Source of the DNA: Chrysemys picta bellii | Taxonomy: Eukaryota; Chordata; Testudines; Emydidae | NCBI RefSeq assembly: GCF_011386835.1 | Contig: NC_088801.1 | Location: forward strand, 20,446,824-20,510,823 | Length of the DNA: 64,000 nt | Reading direction: 5' to 3' | Part shown: one piece after another, positions 25,489 through 40,359 of the stretch | Position numbering within the stretch: the first letter of the stretch is position 1 | Layout of the letters: each line of letters opens with the position of its first letter | The notes under the pieces: model-generated | What the model was told of the DNA's origin: nothing | The model's input: the letters and a program-made list of their open reading frames with translations, nothing else | Database searches by the model: none | Program-made: the position numbers and the translations under genes

Positions 25489-27545
25489 TTCTCATAGACT
25501 CATAGACTTTAAGGTCAGAAGGGACCATTATGATCATCTGGTCTGACCCCCTGCATGCTGCAGGCCATAAAACCGTCCCTACCCCTTCCCTGGACTCTGC
25601 TGTTGAAGTCCCCAATCCTGTTTTTAGTGACTTCAATCAGCAGAGACCCTCCTGCTAGAGATCCCTGCCCCATGCTGCGGAGGAAGGCGAAAAACCTCCA
25701 GAGGCTCAGCCAATCTGCCCTGGAGGAAAATTCCTTCCCGACCCCAAATATGGCGATCAGTAAGACCCCGAGCATATAGGCAAGAGTCTCCGGCCCGACC
25801 CCTGTTAGCCATTATACTATTTACCTACCATTGCTTGGCTTTCCTTGACTACTATGTTTTACCATTAAACCATTCCCTCCATAAACTTATCTAACTTAAT
25901 CTTAAAACCAGACAGGTCCGTCGCCCCCACCGTTTCCCTCGGTAGGCCGTTCCAATATTTCACCCCTCTGACGGTCAGAAACCTTCGTCTAATTTCAAGT
26001 CTGAACTTCCCCACGGCCAATTTATATCCATTCGTTCTTGTATCCACGTTAGTACTAAGCTGGAATAATTCTTCTCCCTCCCTTGTATTAATCCCTCTAA
26101 TATATTTAAAGATAGCAATCATATCCCCCCTCAGCCTTCGCTTTGTCAGACTAAACAACCCAAGCTCCTCTAGTCTCCTTTCGTACGACAGGTTTTCCAT
26201 TCCTCTGATCATCCTAGTGGCCCTTCTCTGCACCCGTTCCAGTTTGAGTTCATCTTTTTTAAACATGGGAGACCAGAACTGCACACAGTACTCCAAATGA
26301 GGTCTCACCAGCGCCTTGTACAACGGAAGCAGGACCTCCTTATCCCTACTAGATATCCCTCACCTAATGCATCCCAAGACAGCATTGGCTTTTTTCACCG
26401 CCACGTCACATTGTCGACTCATAGTCATCCTGCGGTCTACAAGAACCCCTAGGTCCTTCTCCTCTTCCGTTACTTCTAACCAATGCGTCCCCATCTTGTA
26501 ACTAAAATTGTTATTAGTCATCCACAAATGCATCACCTTACACTTTTCACTATTAAATTTCATCCTATTTCTGATACTCCAATTCACAAGCTCATTCAAG
26601 TCTCCCTGCAGGATATCCCTATCCTCCTCCGAATTTACAACGCCTCCCACCTTCGTATCATCCGCAAACTTTATCAGCCCACTCCTGCAATCGGTTCCGA
26701 GGTCAGTTATAAATAGATTAAATAAAATGGGTCCCAAAACCGAACCTTGAGGCACTCCACTAGTAACCTCCCTCCAACCTGACAGTTCACCCTTTAATAC
26801 AACCCGCTGCATTCTCCCCATTAACCAATTCCTTATCCACCTCTGGATTTTCATATCGATCCCCATGTTTTTCAGTTTAACTAATAATTCCTCATGGGGT
26901 ACAGTATCAAACGCTTTACTGAAATCCAGGTATATTAGGTCCACCGCATTTCCCTTATCTAATAAATCCGTTACTTTCTCAAAGAAGGAGATCAGATTCG
27001 TTTGGCACGATCTGCCCTTCGTAAAACCATGTTGTAATTTATCGCAATTGCCACTACCCTCCAGATCCTCAACTAGTTTCTCTTTCAGAATTTTCTCTAA
27101 CACCTTGCACACTACAGATGTTAAACTAACAGGCCTGTAGTTACCCGGATCACTTTTTTTCCCTTTCTTGAAAATAGGAACCACATTAGCTATTCTCCAG
27201 TCTAACGGGACTACCCCCGAGTTTACAGATTCATTAAATATTATCGCTAACGGGCCTGCTATTTCCCGCGCCAGTTCCTTCAATATTCTCGGATGAAGAT
27301 CGTCCGGTCCTCCCGACTTAGCCCCATTAAGGCGTTCAAGTTTTGTTTCTACCTCGGATACGGTAATCCCCCATCCTGAATGCCCCTCTGTAGTGGTGCT
27401 AGTATCCCTAATACCTTCATTGGCCTCATTAAACACCGGTGCAAAATATTCATTAAGATATTGCGCCATGCCTAGATTGTCTTTAATCTCCTCTCCGTCA
27501 ATAGTCTTCAGCGGTCCCACTTCTTCTTTCTTTGCTTTCTTCCTA
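25489..27545 (-). mobile_element. CR1 LINE, 5' truncated, nearly intact ORF2 C-terminal part
   Basis: A minus-strand non-LTR retrotransposon of about 2.06 kb. Its 3' end is the CR1 signature: no poly(A), instead the 8-bp repeats (AGTCTATG on the coding strand) at 25493-25508, preceded by the conserved GTCAGACCAGATGATCATAA-type segment. The 5' end fades out near 27545 within ORF2, before the endonuclease, so this is a normal truncated insertion. It lies in intergenic DNA downstream of VWDE. Confidence 0.92.
25865..27520 (-). pseudogene. CR1 ORF2 reverse transcriptase, one nonsense codon
   Basis: Open from 27520 to a TGA at 26362-26360, and open again to the natural stop at about 25862 in the same frame. 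The first 386 codons hold the reverse transcriptase: NYRPVSLTSVVCKVLEKIL, motif A YLDFSKAFDTVPHEELLVKL, then SGVPQGSVLGPILFNLFI, and motif C FADDTKVGG with both Asp residues. After the stop come GISSRDKEVLLPLYKALV and RPHLEYCVQFWSP and the thumb/C-terminal region. In the aligned position most CR1 copies have Arg, so the stop fits a CGA to TGA CpG transition. No frameshift is seen over about 550 codons, indicating a fairly young copy. The N-terminal endonuclease is absent. Confidence 0.9.
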
Positions 27546-27802
27546 CAGAGATGTCTCTCCTTTGCACCCTATTTCTATCTTCAAGACAGCTTCTGACCCA
27601 GGCTCTGGAAAAGAACTACTAAAATGTAGCATTTGTTCTAACCTTTTGAGAGACTACTTCTAACGGACAATCAGACTGGCAATTAGTTTTAAGTGAGGGA
27701 AGTCAATCTTCTAAACTGACTGCCTAGTGATCACCTTACATTTCTTATTCATTCTCCTGTACTAGGCACAAAGAGAGAGATAAGCAGAGACTCAGTTAGA
27801 GG
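27546..27802. other. Unassigned gap between CR1 and a foldback
   Basis: No recognisable feature. Confidence 0.3.
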
Positions 27803-27923
27803 TAGGGTGACCAGACAGCAAATGTGAAAAATCGGGATGGGAGTGGGGGGGTAATAGCCTATATAAGAAAAAGACCCCAAAATTGGGACTGTCCCTATAA
27901 AATCAGTACATCTGGTCGCCCTA
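27803..27923. mobile_element. hAT-type foldback, TAGGGTGACCAG family (copy 1)
   Basis: A 121-bp element with ends TAGGGTGACCAGA and TCTGGTCGCCCTA. The flanks gttagagg and gttagatg form an 8-bp duplication with one mismatch. It is inserted in the opposite orientation to the copy at 45433. Confidence 0.9.
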
Positions 27924-28477
27924 GTTAGATGCAGATGTGTAATTACCAGGACCCTCCTCATGCAGCTAGTGCTGTGTGAAGAGACTGTCCAGTAGCAATT
28001 TAATCAAGATTTTGTGACAGATTTTGTATGCCACCACTATTGTATTGTTTCTGTTATCCAAAAGTCCAAAATGAAAATGTAGCAAAGCACAAGGCTCTGT
28101 ATATGTGTGTGCAACATTTCTTCCTGCCTATGCTAATAAACAAATGTATTACTAACAATTCTAATAAAGTTGGATATTGGAGGAAAGGGTCTATTTGGGT
28201 TTTGACTATTTTGGTTTCCTGACATATGCTCCGAAACCAGACTCCAATGAACCAGGCATTATTAGCGCTGACTTTAGGGCTGTAATGAGGCTATTCGATA
28301 ATAAGGGTGGGAAAAGCCACTTAAGCCCCTTTCATTTACAACATTTCCATCTTCTGACCAGAACAATGCATCGTCATACTGCAACAATTGGCAGAGAAAT
28401 TGGTGGTTTTCATCTTCCTCTGCAGCATGGGGCACAGGTCACTTGCAGATTTACATTAGGGTAAATGGTGGATTCTC

Positions 28478-28645
28478 TTTAACTTGAAGTCTTTAAACCA
28501 TGATTTGAAGAGTCAGTAACTCAGCCAGAGGTTGGGGTCTATTACAGGAGTGGATGGGTGAGGTTCTGTGGCCTGCCGTGTTCAGGAGGTCAGACTAGAT
28601 AATCATGATGGTCCCTTCTAATCTTAAAGTCTCTGAGTCTAATGA
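28478..28645 (+). mobile_element. CR1 3' end fragment
   Basis: Plus-strand fragment of about 170 bp: AACTTGAAGTCTTTAAACCA, CTCAGCCAGAGGTTGGGGTC, AGGAGGTCAGACTAGATAATCATGATGGTCCCTTCTAATCTT and the terminal repeats TCTGAGTC/TAATGATA. It carries the same 3' untranslated end as the element at 25489 but is short and more diverged. Confidence 0.85.
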
Positions 28646-29585
28646 TATATTCTTGCAGAATGGATCATGAAATTCAAGACTGTCTCTCAAATTTAAAAAG
28701 GGGTATGTGTATGTCTCCTTTTTTGGGTTCTCCTGCATTATTGAGGATCCCCATAGGGCTAAGAGGTATTGTAGATGGCCTGGCTCTTGTAAACATGTAC
28801 AGTATGGAAACAATTATAGTAGCTTCTCTTTCTTCCCACACTTATTATGCTGTGGTTCACTCATATGAAAAATGCATGAACAGTATTTTATTGTTCTTGA
28901 GTATGATTTGCAACAAAGTTCCACTTTGTGAAGTGGCATATCGTACTGGACATTCATGAACTATAGTGATGTTCTGAAACAAACCTGATGATCCTGGTTT
29001 GATACACCAAAAAGGGCATCTCTTGCTGTGCTACCAGAAATCCCTTTGAATATAAACACATGCAGACAATTGACGGAAAAGTCAAAGTAGAATATGAAAT
29101 AAAGCATTTTAGAAAATGCACAGCATATTCTCCTAAACCACAGCTGACCAGTTCAATAGATTTTATGTACCTAGAAAATTACAATGAACCTCATTCATGT
29201 TATCTGTAGCTTCTGATTTTAATGCCAAAATAGAAGCTGTCTTTTAGTATGAGAATGTAACTGTCAAAATGCAGTGAATGGTAATTCTGAGGTTAAAATC
29301 TGATTTTTTAGTACAAAATACTGTATATATGAATAGATGATTATATGTTCTCAGTGTACATTATTTAGCAGTTGAAAATATCTTGATTTTTCCCCAGCTT
29401 TCGAATATAAAAATCAAGCTTTCTTTAAAATATTTTAATAACATTATTCACCTCTTTCATAAAGTTAAAGCTATAAATGAACATTTTCTCATAAAACTAT
29501 GTAAAATACTTCAGTTAGACTGAATTCGTCCTCCTCCCACCTCATCTGACTAGGAGAATTCAGTATTTTTGAATTTGCTTGTTAC
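28646..29585. other. Sequence directly downstream of the last VWDE EGF exon
   Basis: The 3' end of VWDE should be here or lower. An AATAAA on the minus strand (28892-28887) is a possible poly(A) signal, but it is unsupported by any other sign. I could not identify a terminal coding exon. No repeat recognised. Confidence 0.3.
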
Positions 29586-29680
29586 CTTCTTTCTACAGGT
29601 TAAACCAGTATATCCACTTCTACAGGCACATACATTTGGTCTTATACACCTGCTTCCATATAGACACTTCTCACAAAGAG
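29586..29680 (-). CDS. VWDE: VWDE exon, last recognisable EGF-like repeat, divergent
   Basis: The seventh EGF exon on the minus strand, acceptor TATTTGTAG. It starts in the expected phase and encodes [11 protein letters not shown] and then IRPNVC. Cysteines are at residues 2, 5, 11, 17, 19 and 28, so one residue is missing between the first two compared with the other six repeats. The usual Gly-Gly before the third cysteine is Gly-Ser. The domain ends TCRKK, after which AAG|GTAACA offers a donor. That gives a 95-bp exon ending in phase 0, unlike its neighbours. If it is not spliced there, the frame continues 12 codons to TAG at about 29550. I did not find a further coding exon. The Lys-Lys ending fits my memory of the VWDE C-terminus, so this is at or next to the end of the protein. 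Confidence 0.8.
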
Positions 29681-32034
29681 CTACAAATACAATAAAAGAT
29701 CAAGTTAGTTAAAAATATCCTTGTCATAAGAATCATAATTAGATTAGGAATACTCTGGCTATTTTTCCCCCCGATCCCAGGCTGTAACAAAGTGAATTTT
29801 GATCCAACTTCTGAATTCTGGTGGGAGGAAGGGGGGATTTCTAAATGTCTTCTGGGATTAAGAATTCTTTATCGCAGGATTTTTCACATTTATTTTCTTT
29901 TGCATTTCTCATCATCTTTTTCTTCTAATCCTACAATAATGATGGGGGAAGAGAGGTCCGTGCCAAGGGAACAATTATTACAGCACAGTGGGGAAATGGA
30001 TAAATGTAAGACCTAATTTTCAAATCTGGAATACATTGCCGACAGTGATGGTTGGGGTCAAATTTGTGCCAAACATGATTTTTCTCTTGTTCCAATAGAA
30101 GGAAAAATAGCAGCTTTAACATTCTTCCATTTCAAGTCAAAAAAGGATCTTTTAAAATATACAATCCCCAGGGATAGGATATCACAAGGGGAAAAACAAC
30201 AGGATTGTACAATTTAGCGAATTGCATACTGTATAATTTTGGAAACCAGGACTTAAGGACAAATTTCCTGCTCTTGCAGAAACAACTACTTGCAACCCAT
30301 TCTAAGTTTAAAATGTAAGTCAAATTAGAAAAGCATTGTTGGTACTAAGTTATAAGTGCACATCACTTCACTTATAGTACAACCTATTTAAATATATTCA
30401 ACTAATAAAACGATCTGTTCCTCTTTGTTTAAAGTAAGAATTACCTGATTTCTAGCCTGTTTCTCATCCTAGTTAGCAGCTTGTGCTCCTATGACATTGT
30501 TTTGGCAAGGAAAGAAGAAAACAACCACTTCATAAGAAACCACTCCAAGAAGAACACACATGTCATGTTGTTATTTTAATTAGATCTCAGGAGTTAAACT
30601 TTCTATCAAATATTGCCAAAATGTTCTGTCCTAGCACAGCAGTTACTGGGAATGGAGCTGAATGGCTTTGAATCAACTGGTGGATACTTTTAAGTGTATT
30701 TTCATGGTTCTGTCTGGCAGAGGCCTATGGAAGTCATTAACCACACACTGTCAAATAGAAGTAAAATAAAAATATCCCTCTATCTAGGTTGTAATACCAT
30801 CCCCTTCATCATAGTAGCTTAGTGAGATACTCCATTTTTTATAGTCAAATCTCAGAGTTAGTGCACTTTAAGATCTCATCCTAAAGTTTACAGCACAGGA
30901 CACTGTGAAAATCAAGTGTATTTATCTCAAAGTCAAAGGGCAAAGTAAATACTTCTGGAATTCCAACATGTTATTCTGGAGAGTCTAGTGCCAAGAGTTT
31001 TAAAGATTAGTACTTAGAGTTAGGCTCCACAAATCCATATTTAGTCATTCACGTGAGATTTTCAAAAGTGCTGAGCATGTTCAAGCTTTCATGGAAAACT
31101 GTTTGTTTGTCCTAGGTATATAAGTATGCATAAATGGATTTGATTTGTATGGAATAAAGCTAGTTCAGACCTGAAGCCACAGTTGAAACTTCTGGAGCTC
31201 ATGATACCAGATTCTTAGATATAAAATTATATGCACTTGCAAACAATGAGAGTTGTTATAAGCAGCTCTGGTAGGCAGTGGGGGAGATAGGTGACATTTC
31301 TGAATAATGGTTCCCATCCTTATGCTTCTCTAAACAATGCCTTAACTTGTTGCCTTCTGTCTACCACTGGAAATAAATTGGCAAATTTATAGCATTGTCA
31401 CAGCAACTAAAGTAGTTGGGGGCTGGTGGGTTTGTCTTATAAAGAAAGATTAAAAGATTTGTATAGATTGGCTAAGGCACGATGTGTGGGGTTGGTGGAA
31501 TGACGAAAGACATGCTGGCAATCTACAGATGTTTAAACCAAAAAATATAAACACCAAAGGCAAACCCTTGCTCTTAAAGTGAGAGCCACACAGTATAGTG
31601 TGGTGGGGAATCATCCTTCCTCAAAAGAGAGCAGTGTACATTCACCCTTAGTACCTGCTCTTTGCTATGCCATATGTTACAGTGCATAGCATAAGCACAC
31701 ACAGATCTGGCCAGGCCCCCAGACCACAGACAGTATACCTTTGGGAGTGAAGAGTGTCAGAAGTGGATGTCTGCTCCACAGCCAGTGCTCCGGGGAGTAC
31801 AGAGTTGGTATCTTGCCTTGTTAGTACACTAATTAGGGCAAGAGGTTCCTTGCACTCCTTACCCTCTCCCTTTAGTACCACTCACTGAGTTTTTGTCTTA
31901 CACAGGGAGAGAAACTATTTATGGTGTTACTAGGTGTAATGTGATTAGTAACACAAGCTGTGGAATAGTGGGGAGTGACAAAACCTCATCACTTGGGATA
32001 TGTATAATCAGACTAGACAAAGCACAAGGAGATG
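29681..32034. other. VWDE intron, no recognised element
   Basis: Part of the 7.5-kb intron between the exons at 37134 and 29586. AT-rich. Small ORFs lack motifs. Confidence 0.35.
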
Positions 32035-32120
32035 TATCCTAGTGAACAATTCTACAAGGGCAGGGGCAGGGATTAGATGATCTAGCAGGCCTTTCACTGA
32101 CTAACTTCTCTGAGTCTCAG
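32035..32120 (+). mobile_element. Possible CR1-type tail
   Basis: Contains GGGATTAGATGATCTAGCAGGCC and CTTCTCTGAGTCTCAGATGATG, similar to CR1 3' ends. It is short and diverged, and the family is uncertain. Sequence from about 31930 may belong to it. Confidence 0.4.
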
Positions 32121-32559
32121 ATGATGCCAAAAAGGAAAAACTAGAAAAACATTTTCTGAAATGGAAACTGCCCCCCCAACTCCCAGTACTGTGAAAAAGA
32201 AGAGCTCAGTTATCAGGGGAAAAGTTTTTAGAACATTCAGAAGACAATTGGAATTGAAATCAGAGAGGATAATAACATAGCTGAAGTCCAAATGAATATT
32301 TCATAAATGTATTTACAAGGGACTCTAAGCCACTAAATACTAAAAATGACATAGGCTATGTATGCATTATCCTGTACAGACTCAGCAAGGAAAGTCGTTT
32401 AATAAGACAAGCTTATGTTAAAATTATAATCAATAAATGCCCACTACAATAAGGGATTTATCCCTGAGTGTTAAAAGAACATAGCCATAATTTGCATGCA
32501 AATGACAATCTTTGTTGAGAATCTTTTTTTTTTTTTTAAAGGACTGAAAGGGTTACAGA

Positions 32560-32770
32560 GAAAATCTGGAGGCAAGCATGTCTGAGACACTATTCAGAGA
32601 AAGGGAAAGAACAAGAATGCTCAGGAAATTATAAGGCTATCAGCTTGACACTTATAACATGCAAATAAAGAGAAGATATTCTGAAGGGCAAATGAGACAC
32701 CAGTATGTGTTCAATAATGTTAGAACTGCAGATAACCAGCATGAATTTTAACAATGAGGATCTTTCATGA
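32560..32770 (+). mobile_element. Degraded LINE reverse-transcriptase fragment
   Basis: The plus strand near 32620-32650 reads GNYKAISLTLIT, matching the conserved GNYRPVSLTS block seen in the CR1 at 25489. Flanking sequence resembles linking text of CR1-like ORF2 but has no long open frame. Old remnant inside the VWDE intron. Confidence 0.4.
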
Positions 32771-34139
32771 GTGTAACCTTCTACTTTATAATTTATTGGA
32801 ATTATACCCCAATCCCACAATCTGTTCCACACTGACAGACTGCTATGCCTATGTGGAACTCCACTGACTTCCTTAGGGTTCCATTCGGGCGTATATTTGC
32901 AAGAGCAGGTTAAATTATAGGATTTGAGTCTTTGCTGTTTTGGTTTGACAATCCCATAATGGCTTGAAGAGAGGGGTGTGTGTTTGCGCACATGTACACA
33001 AAGGAGAGTGCAGGGAGGAACCAGGTAGAGGGAGGTTAGTAGGGGCTTCAAATTTAAACAAAATTGGTAGGAAACTCTGCTACCATGGAAACTGCCACAG
33101 CCTCAGTGATGTGTCATATATATATATAAAAGTTTGTTATCGAATTTTTTGAACCCTTGTACTGATGTAATCAAAAGTCAGGGGCAGGAGACAGGGTAAA
33201 TTCAGCCTTAACTATGAATAACATTTCACTCTTTTGTAAGATCATTTTCCTGCATTTGCAATAAGGTGTGAAATCTGATCATTAATCCTCATACCATCAA
33301 GATCACACTGTATATACAGGACAATGTGTAAACCACCATAGACCTTATTTGCTGGAGTGAAAAACCTATTTTATTGATCCTTCCTCAGAAGCTATTCTCT
33401 TCAGTTACAGATGAATGGGGAAGTACACTGGTCTGCCAACCAACCTCTTTATTTAAAGCCTAGTAGAATGGGGCTATTGTGCTCTATCCATGACTATTGA
33501 AACAATGTCTCCTAAATGTTCTCATCCAGGCTTTATCCTTGTCAGTTTTGATAATATGCTGATAGCCAGTGACAGGTGGCAGGAAGGTGCTAGCACACTG
33601 GTCACAGAAGTCTGATTCTGAGTTTAACACACTACAGCTTCAAAAGTTTCTAAATTCTATGCTATTAATTGCACAAGTAGCGAAGGAAGGTTTCTTTGTA
33701 TCACAGCATCTCAAAAGAGGCAATCAGCCCAACTGATCCACGTGATGTACAACATGATTAATCTGTGAGGTTTACATCTGGTTGCAGAGTCAAGTGTTGC
33801 TCTCTGTGAAGCATTTTCAATATACTTTGCAGAGAGAAATCATTCATATTTACACTGAGCTAATAATCTTCAATGCAGAAGAACTGAGACTGGGGAGGAT
33901 AAACACAGAACCTCGTCAGTTGTGTTTCAGCTAGTGGTGCTTATTGAAATGCAGGTGCAGCTTGTAATATAGATCCATGTTCACCTTGTCAGGCAAAAGC
34001 CAGCAGGGGGAGTTTGTGTCATTATAGATTTTATTTTATTATTAGCCCTAAAGCTGAAGAACTCTATATCTTAAATGTCCGAGTTTGAGGAAACCGAGAG
34101 CTCCATAGCATGGTAGCTACATCTGGATCCTAAAGCTCT
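32771..34139. other. VWDE intron, unassigned
   Basis: No gene or repeat identified. A short (TA)n stretch is present near 33117-33128. Confidence 0.3.
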
Positions 34140-34560
34140 CCTTGACCACCGTCGATTTGGCTTTAGGCCTCTCTGAGATACAGACAACACACTGGTCATG
34201 TTGGTCAATGATTTTTTTCCAGCGATAGAGTAAAATCTGATGGCCCTGGTGATTCTTCTAGATTTGTCAGCTGCCCTTCACTACCATTGACCATGAAGTG
34301 TTGTTAGTTACTAGGTGGAATTGTCATGGAGTGGAGTCATTCTTTCTGAGAAATCCCAGGGGATAACTGCTCATTGAAGCCTCCCTATCATATGTGAGGT
34401 TCTATGATGTCATTCCCTCTGGTACCACAGGTGGATGAGGCCATTAGGTTTATGGAGAAATATGGGCTGTAGTTCTTCTGTATATGGATGACTCCTGGCT
34501 TTGTATTTTCATCTCTGGGGGTGGCAGACTGACTTACTCAATGCTGAATTCAGACTGAAG
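34140..34560 (+). mobile_element. Old CR1/L3/L2-type LINE reverse-transcriptase relic
   Basis: The plus strand has VILLDLSAA at 34249-34275 and, after a one-base shift, FTTIDHEV at 34277-34300. Together these form the motif A block LLDLSAAFDTxDHxxLL of jockey/CR1/L2-type reverse transcriptases. About 180 bp later LYMDDS (34478-34495) takes the place of the YADDTQLY motif C. Stops and frameshifts separate these. The spacing of motifs A and C is shorter than in a full enzyme, so there are deletions. An ancient dead copy in the VWDE intron. Confidence 0.65.
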
Positions 34561-35757
34561 CTTAGCTGGTCAATCCAAGAAATTAAATTTATGTCCAGTG
34601 GAGTAAAGGTAAAACAAACAGGCTGATAGTTGCCAGTAAAAGTGATCTGGATTGTGACTTGGGGAGTGGAAATTGTCTTTCATAAAGCTGAAATTGTTTG
34701 GAAACATGTAGTGATACTAACTTACAAAAATGTGCTCTTGTATGTCTGCTGGCTACTAACTATCTTACAGTACACTGTGAAAATGTTACTCTGCCTTTTA
34801 AGGCTGTGGGTGAAAATCTGTGCTTGCTTACAGTGGTGCAAGTATGGAGTGGATCCACTGAAATTTTGCTATCAATAAGAGCAGGATTTAACCCTGTGTG
34901 TCTAAGCAGAAAAATATACAAGGGTGAAGCAGGCCATTTAGAAAGCTTGCAGGTTTGAGTTTGAAAGGCTTGATCAAAGCAGTTTTGTGTAGGAGAGGCT
35001 ATAGAGAGCCAAATGCATCCTTGATATTATTTAATTAGTTTCAACAGAGTCACACCACAGATGGATTTGGCCTAGCATGTGTGTGGGCTGATTGGTGATA
35101 GGGAGCAGGCTAGAGTAACACTAGTGTAATAACAAAGGACCAAGTGGTAACCAGACTGGACCTAGACCTCAGTACCACCATTAGTAATCTGCCTGTCAGT
35201 GCCAGCAGCCACCAGAGTGGGCAGTCCTATAGGTGAGCTGCCTCAGGAAGCTCATAACACTTGGGTATGTACATAATTTTGTATAGACTCCTGGATATTA
35301 GTGAAGAAAACTGTGTTCAAAATGCAAAAATCCAGATGTACTTTATTGGATTATTTCCATGGGAAAAACTTTTTTATATATACTTAACATCTGTAAGGAA
35401 TATGACTTATGGTTCCACTGCCTCGTCTTTGCTGCACCACTGAATATTCAGAGCAACACTCTAAGACCCAAACATCTGCTCTCCCACTCTAGTCTTTTTT
35501 TTTAATAGCAAAATTCCATACTCAGTGATTATTCAGATTTGCTGTGAGACCTAGAAGTTTCAGCCAGTTGTTTTTGGACAAAAAGCTGATTAAATTGTCC
35601 AGTGCAGTGAAAACATTGGAAGAAATAGTAAAAACAGAGTGAATGTCAAACAAACAGGTTTGGCACTGATTCAAAAGGCCTGACTAAATAAACAGAAACG
35701 TGCCTAGACTCTGCAAAATGGATACCCATGTAAAGCAGCAGAAACTGCTACAAATAT
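34561..35757. other. VWDE intron, unassigned
   Basis: No recognisable feature. ORFs around 34630-34958 lack motifs. Confidence 0.3.
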
Positions 35758-35770
35758 TGAGTCTTGATAG

Positions 35771-35910
35771 GTTTCAGAGTAGCAGCCGTGTTAGTCTGTA
35801 TCCGCAAAAATGTTATATGCATCCGAAGAAGTGGGCTGTAGTCCACGAAAGCTTATGCTCTAATAAATTTGTTAGTCTCTAAGGTGCCACAAGTACTCCT
35901 GTTCTTCTTT
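35771..35910 (+). mobile_element. Short retroposon (SINE-like) with perfect target duplication
   Basis: 140 bp starting GTTTCAGAGTAGCAGCCGTG, with a middle GAAGAAGTGGGCTGTAGTCC and a tail AAGGTGCCACAAGTACTCCT followed by GTTCTTCTTTTT. It is flanked by identical 13-bp copies of tgagtcttgatag (35758-35770 and 35911-35923), so it inserted by retroposition. I recognise the head and tail as very common in turtle genomes. No tRNA A/B boxes were identified with confidence. Perfect flanks imply a recent insertion. Confidence 0.85.
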
Positions 35911-36452
35911 TTGAGTCTTGATAGTCTTTCCAAGTGAAGAACCTGCCTTTGGTGGTGGTGATGGGGGGAGGGATGAACTGGACTAGGTATAAGTCATTGA
36001 CTAGTAAATAATTTAAAACATTAACAAATGTGAACTAATATATGTTGGGCTCAGAGACAATTATGCAACTGATGAGATGTAACTGGGCCAGAAAGATTGC
36101 AAGACATAATTATGCACTACCAGTGGAAAAGGAGAGAAGGTGTGACACTTTACTTATATCCCCAAATGTTTACTGCCTTTCCATTGTGATGTTAGCAACA
36201 TACATGAATCCAAGGGACACATTCAAAATAACCAACGTTTTTCCTCTTGGGCCACACTGTTCAGTCCCTTTGCACATGGAAACTCTGCTGGTGTGCTGGT
36301 TTGCACAGTGCTGCAGCATTTGCGTTACAAATATAGTTAAGGGGTTGTTTTAAAAGTATTCATGTTGGCATTTTGGAAATGTCAAGATTTTCTTACCTTT
36401 TTAAATAGTATCTATTCAAGTAAATGAAGGCTTAATTCTATCTCCCCTATTC

Positions 36453-36718
36453 AGGGCTTGTCCACATGGTGGGATAATTCAGCCTATGGGGGTATGATTT
36501 CTAAAGCACACTCATGTGTTTATATCATAATTGCATGTAGACCCTGCCGGTGTGCACTACAATAATGTTGTTTCAAACAGTATTATGTTAAAGTGCACTA
36601 GAGAACCTCTAGTGTGTACCAGAAATGTCTGCATCGATCAATTAACATGCAACACGTTAGTGCTCTTTAGAAATCACACTTCTGTAGGCTGCATTACTCT
36701 ACCATATACACAAGCCCT
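36453..36718. mobile_element. Foldback element, AGGGCTTGTCCACATGG ends
   Basis: About 265 bp with ends AGGGCTTGTCCACATGG and, on the other strand, AAGGGCTTGTGTATATGG. It is internally palindromic (AGTGCACTAGAGAACCTCTAGTGTGTACC near 36592). Same terminal style as 3235 and 40956. No coding sequence. In the VWDE intron. Confidence 0.65.
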
Positions 36719-36861
36719 TAAATTGAGTCAAGTAGTCCCACTGAAAATAATTGTTCTACACGTGGAATAAGGGACTACTCATTGAGAGTAAGGGAGGCAG
36801 AATTAAATCCTAAATATATTATCATGTTTTTCAAGTCACATAAATATCATGGAGGATATAA

Positions 36862-37066
36862 GAGAGACAAGGCAGGTGAGGTAATATCTTTGATTGGACC
36901 AACTTCTGTAGGTGAGAGAGATGAACTTACATAGATCTGAAGAAGAGCTCTGTGTGGCTCAAAAGCTTGTCTCTCTCCCCAATAGAAGTTGGTCCAATCA
37001 AACATATTACCTCACCCACCTTGTGTCTCGAATATCCTGGGACTGACACAGGTACAACTGCACTGC
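36862..37066. mobile_element. Inverted tail pair, probably Penelope-derived
   Basis: Two arms of about 60 bp, 36862-36925 and 36969-37029, are inverted copies (each with TTGGACCAA/TTGGTCCAA and GAGGTAATAT/ATATTACCTC). A central segment between them holds AAGAGCTCTGTGTGGCTCAAAAGC. After the second arm comes AATATCCTGGGACTGACAC, also present next to the Penelope-like relic at 6098-6117. It ends about 70 bp from the donor of the VWDE exon at 37134. Confidence 0.55.
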
Positions 37067-37133
37067 ATATATGGAAAATATATGCAGTTTATAAGGATAG
37101 CTATCATAGGGTTTTAATTGAAGAAGCACTTAC

Positions 37134-37229
37134 GAGTCTGGCACAGCATTCCAATCCATCCTTCAGAGCATGCACAGACACTGGGGCCTATACATTCTCC
37201 ACCATTCAGACACTTCTGCAGACAAACAG
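37134..37229 (-). CDS. VWDE: VWDE exon, EGF-like repeat (sixth in window)
   Basis: A 96-bp phase 1-1 exon on the minus strand, preceded by the pyrimidine-rich acceptor TTGCTCTTTTCAG and ending at C|GTAAGT. The 31 codons start [12 protein letters not shown] and continue with IGPSVC. Cysteines are at residues 2, 6, 12, 18, 20 and 29, with Gly-Trp-Ile-Gly between the last two. It is the penultimate recognised exon. A 7.5-kb intron follows, containing several repeat insertions including a Penelope-tail inverted repeat less than 110 bp from the exon's donor side. Confidence 0.9.

Positions 37230-40359
<3,130 letters not shown>

Noticed and set aside
26316..27596. Plus-strand ORFs opposite the CR1.
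   Set aside because: Antisense of ORF2, no motifs.
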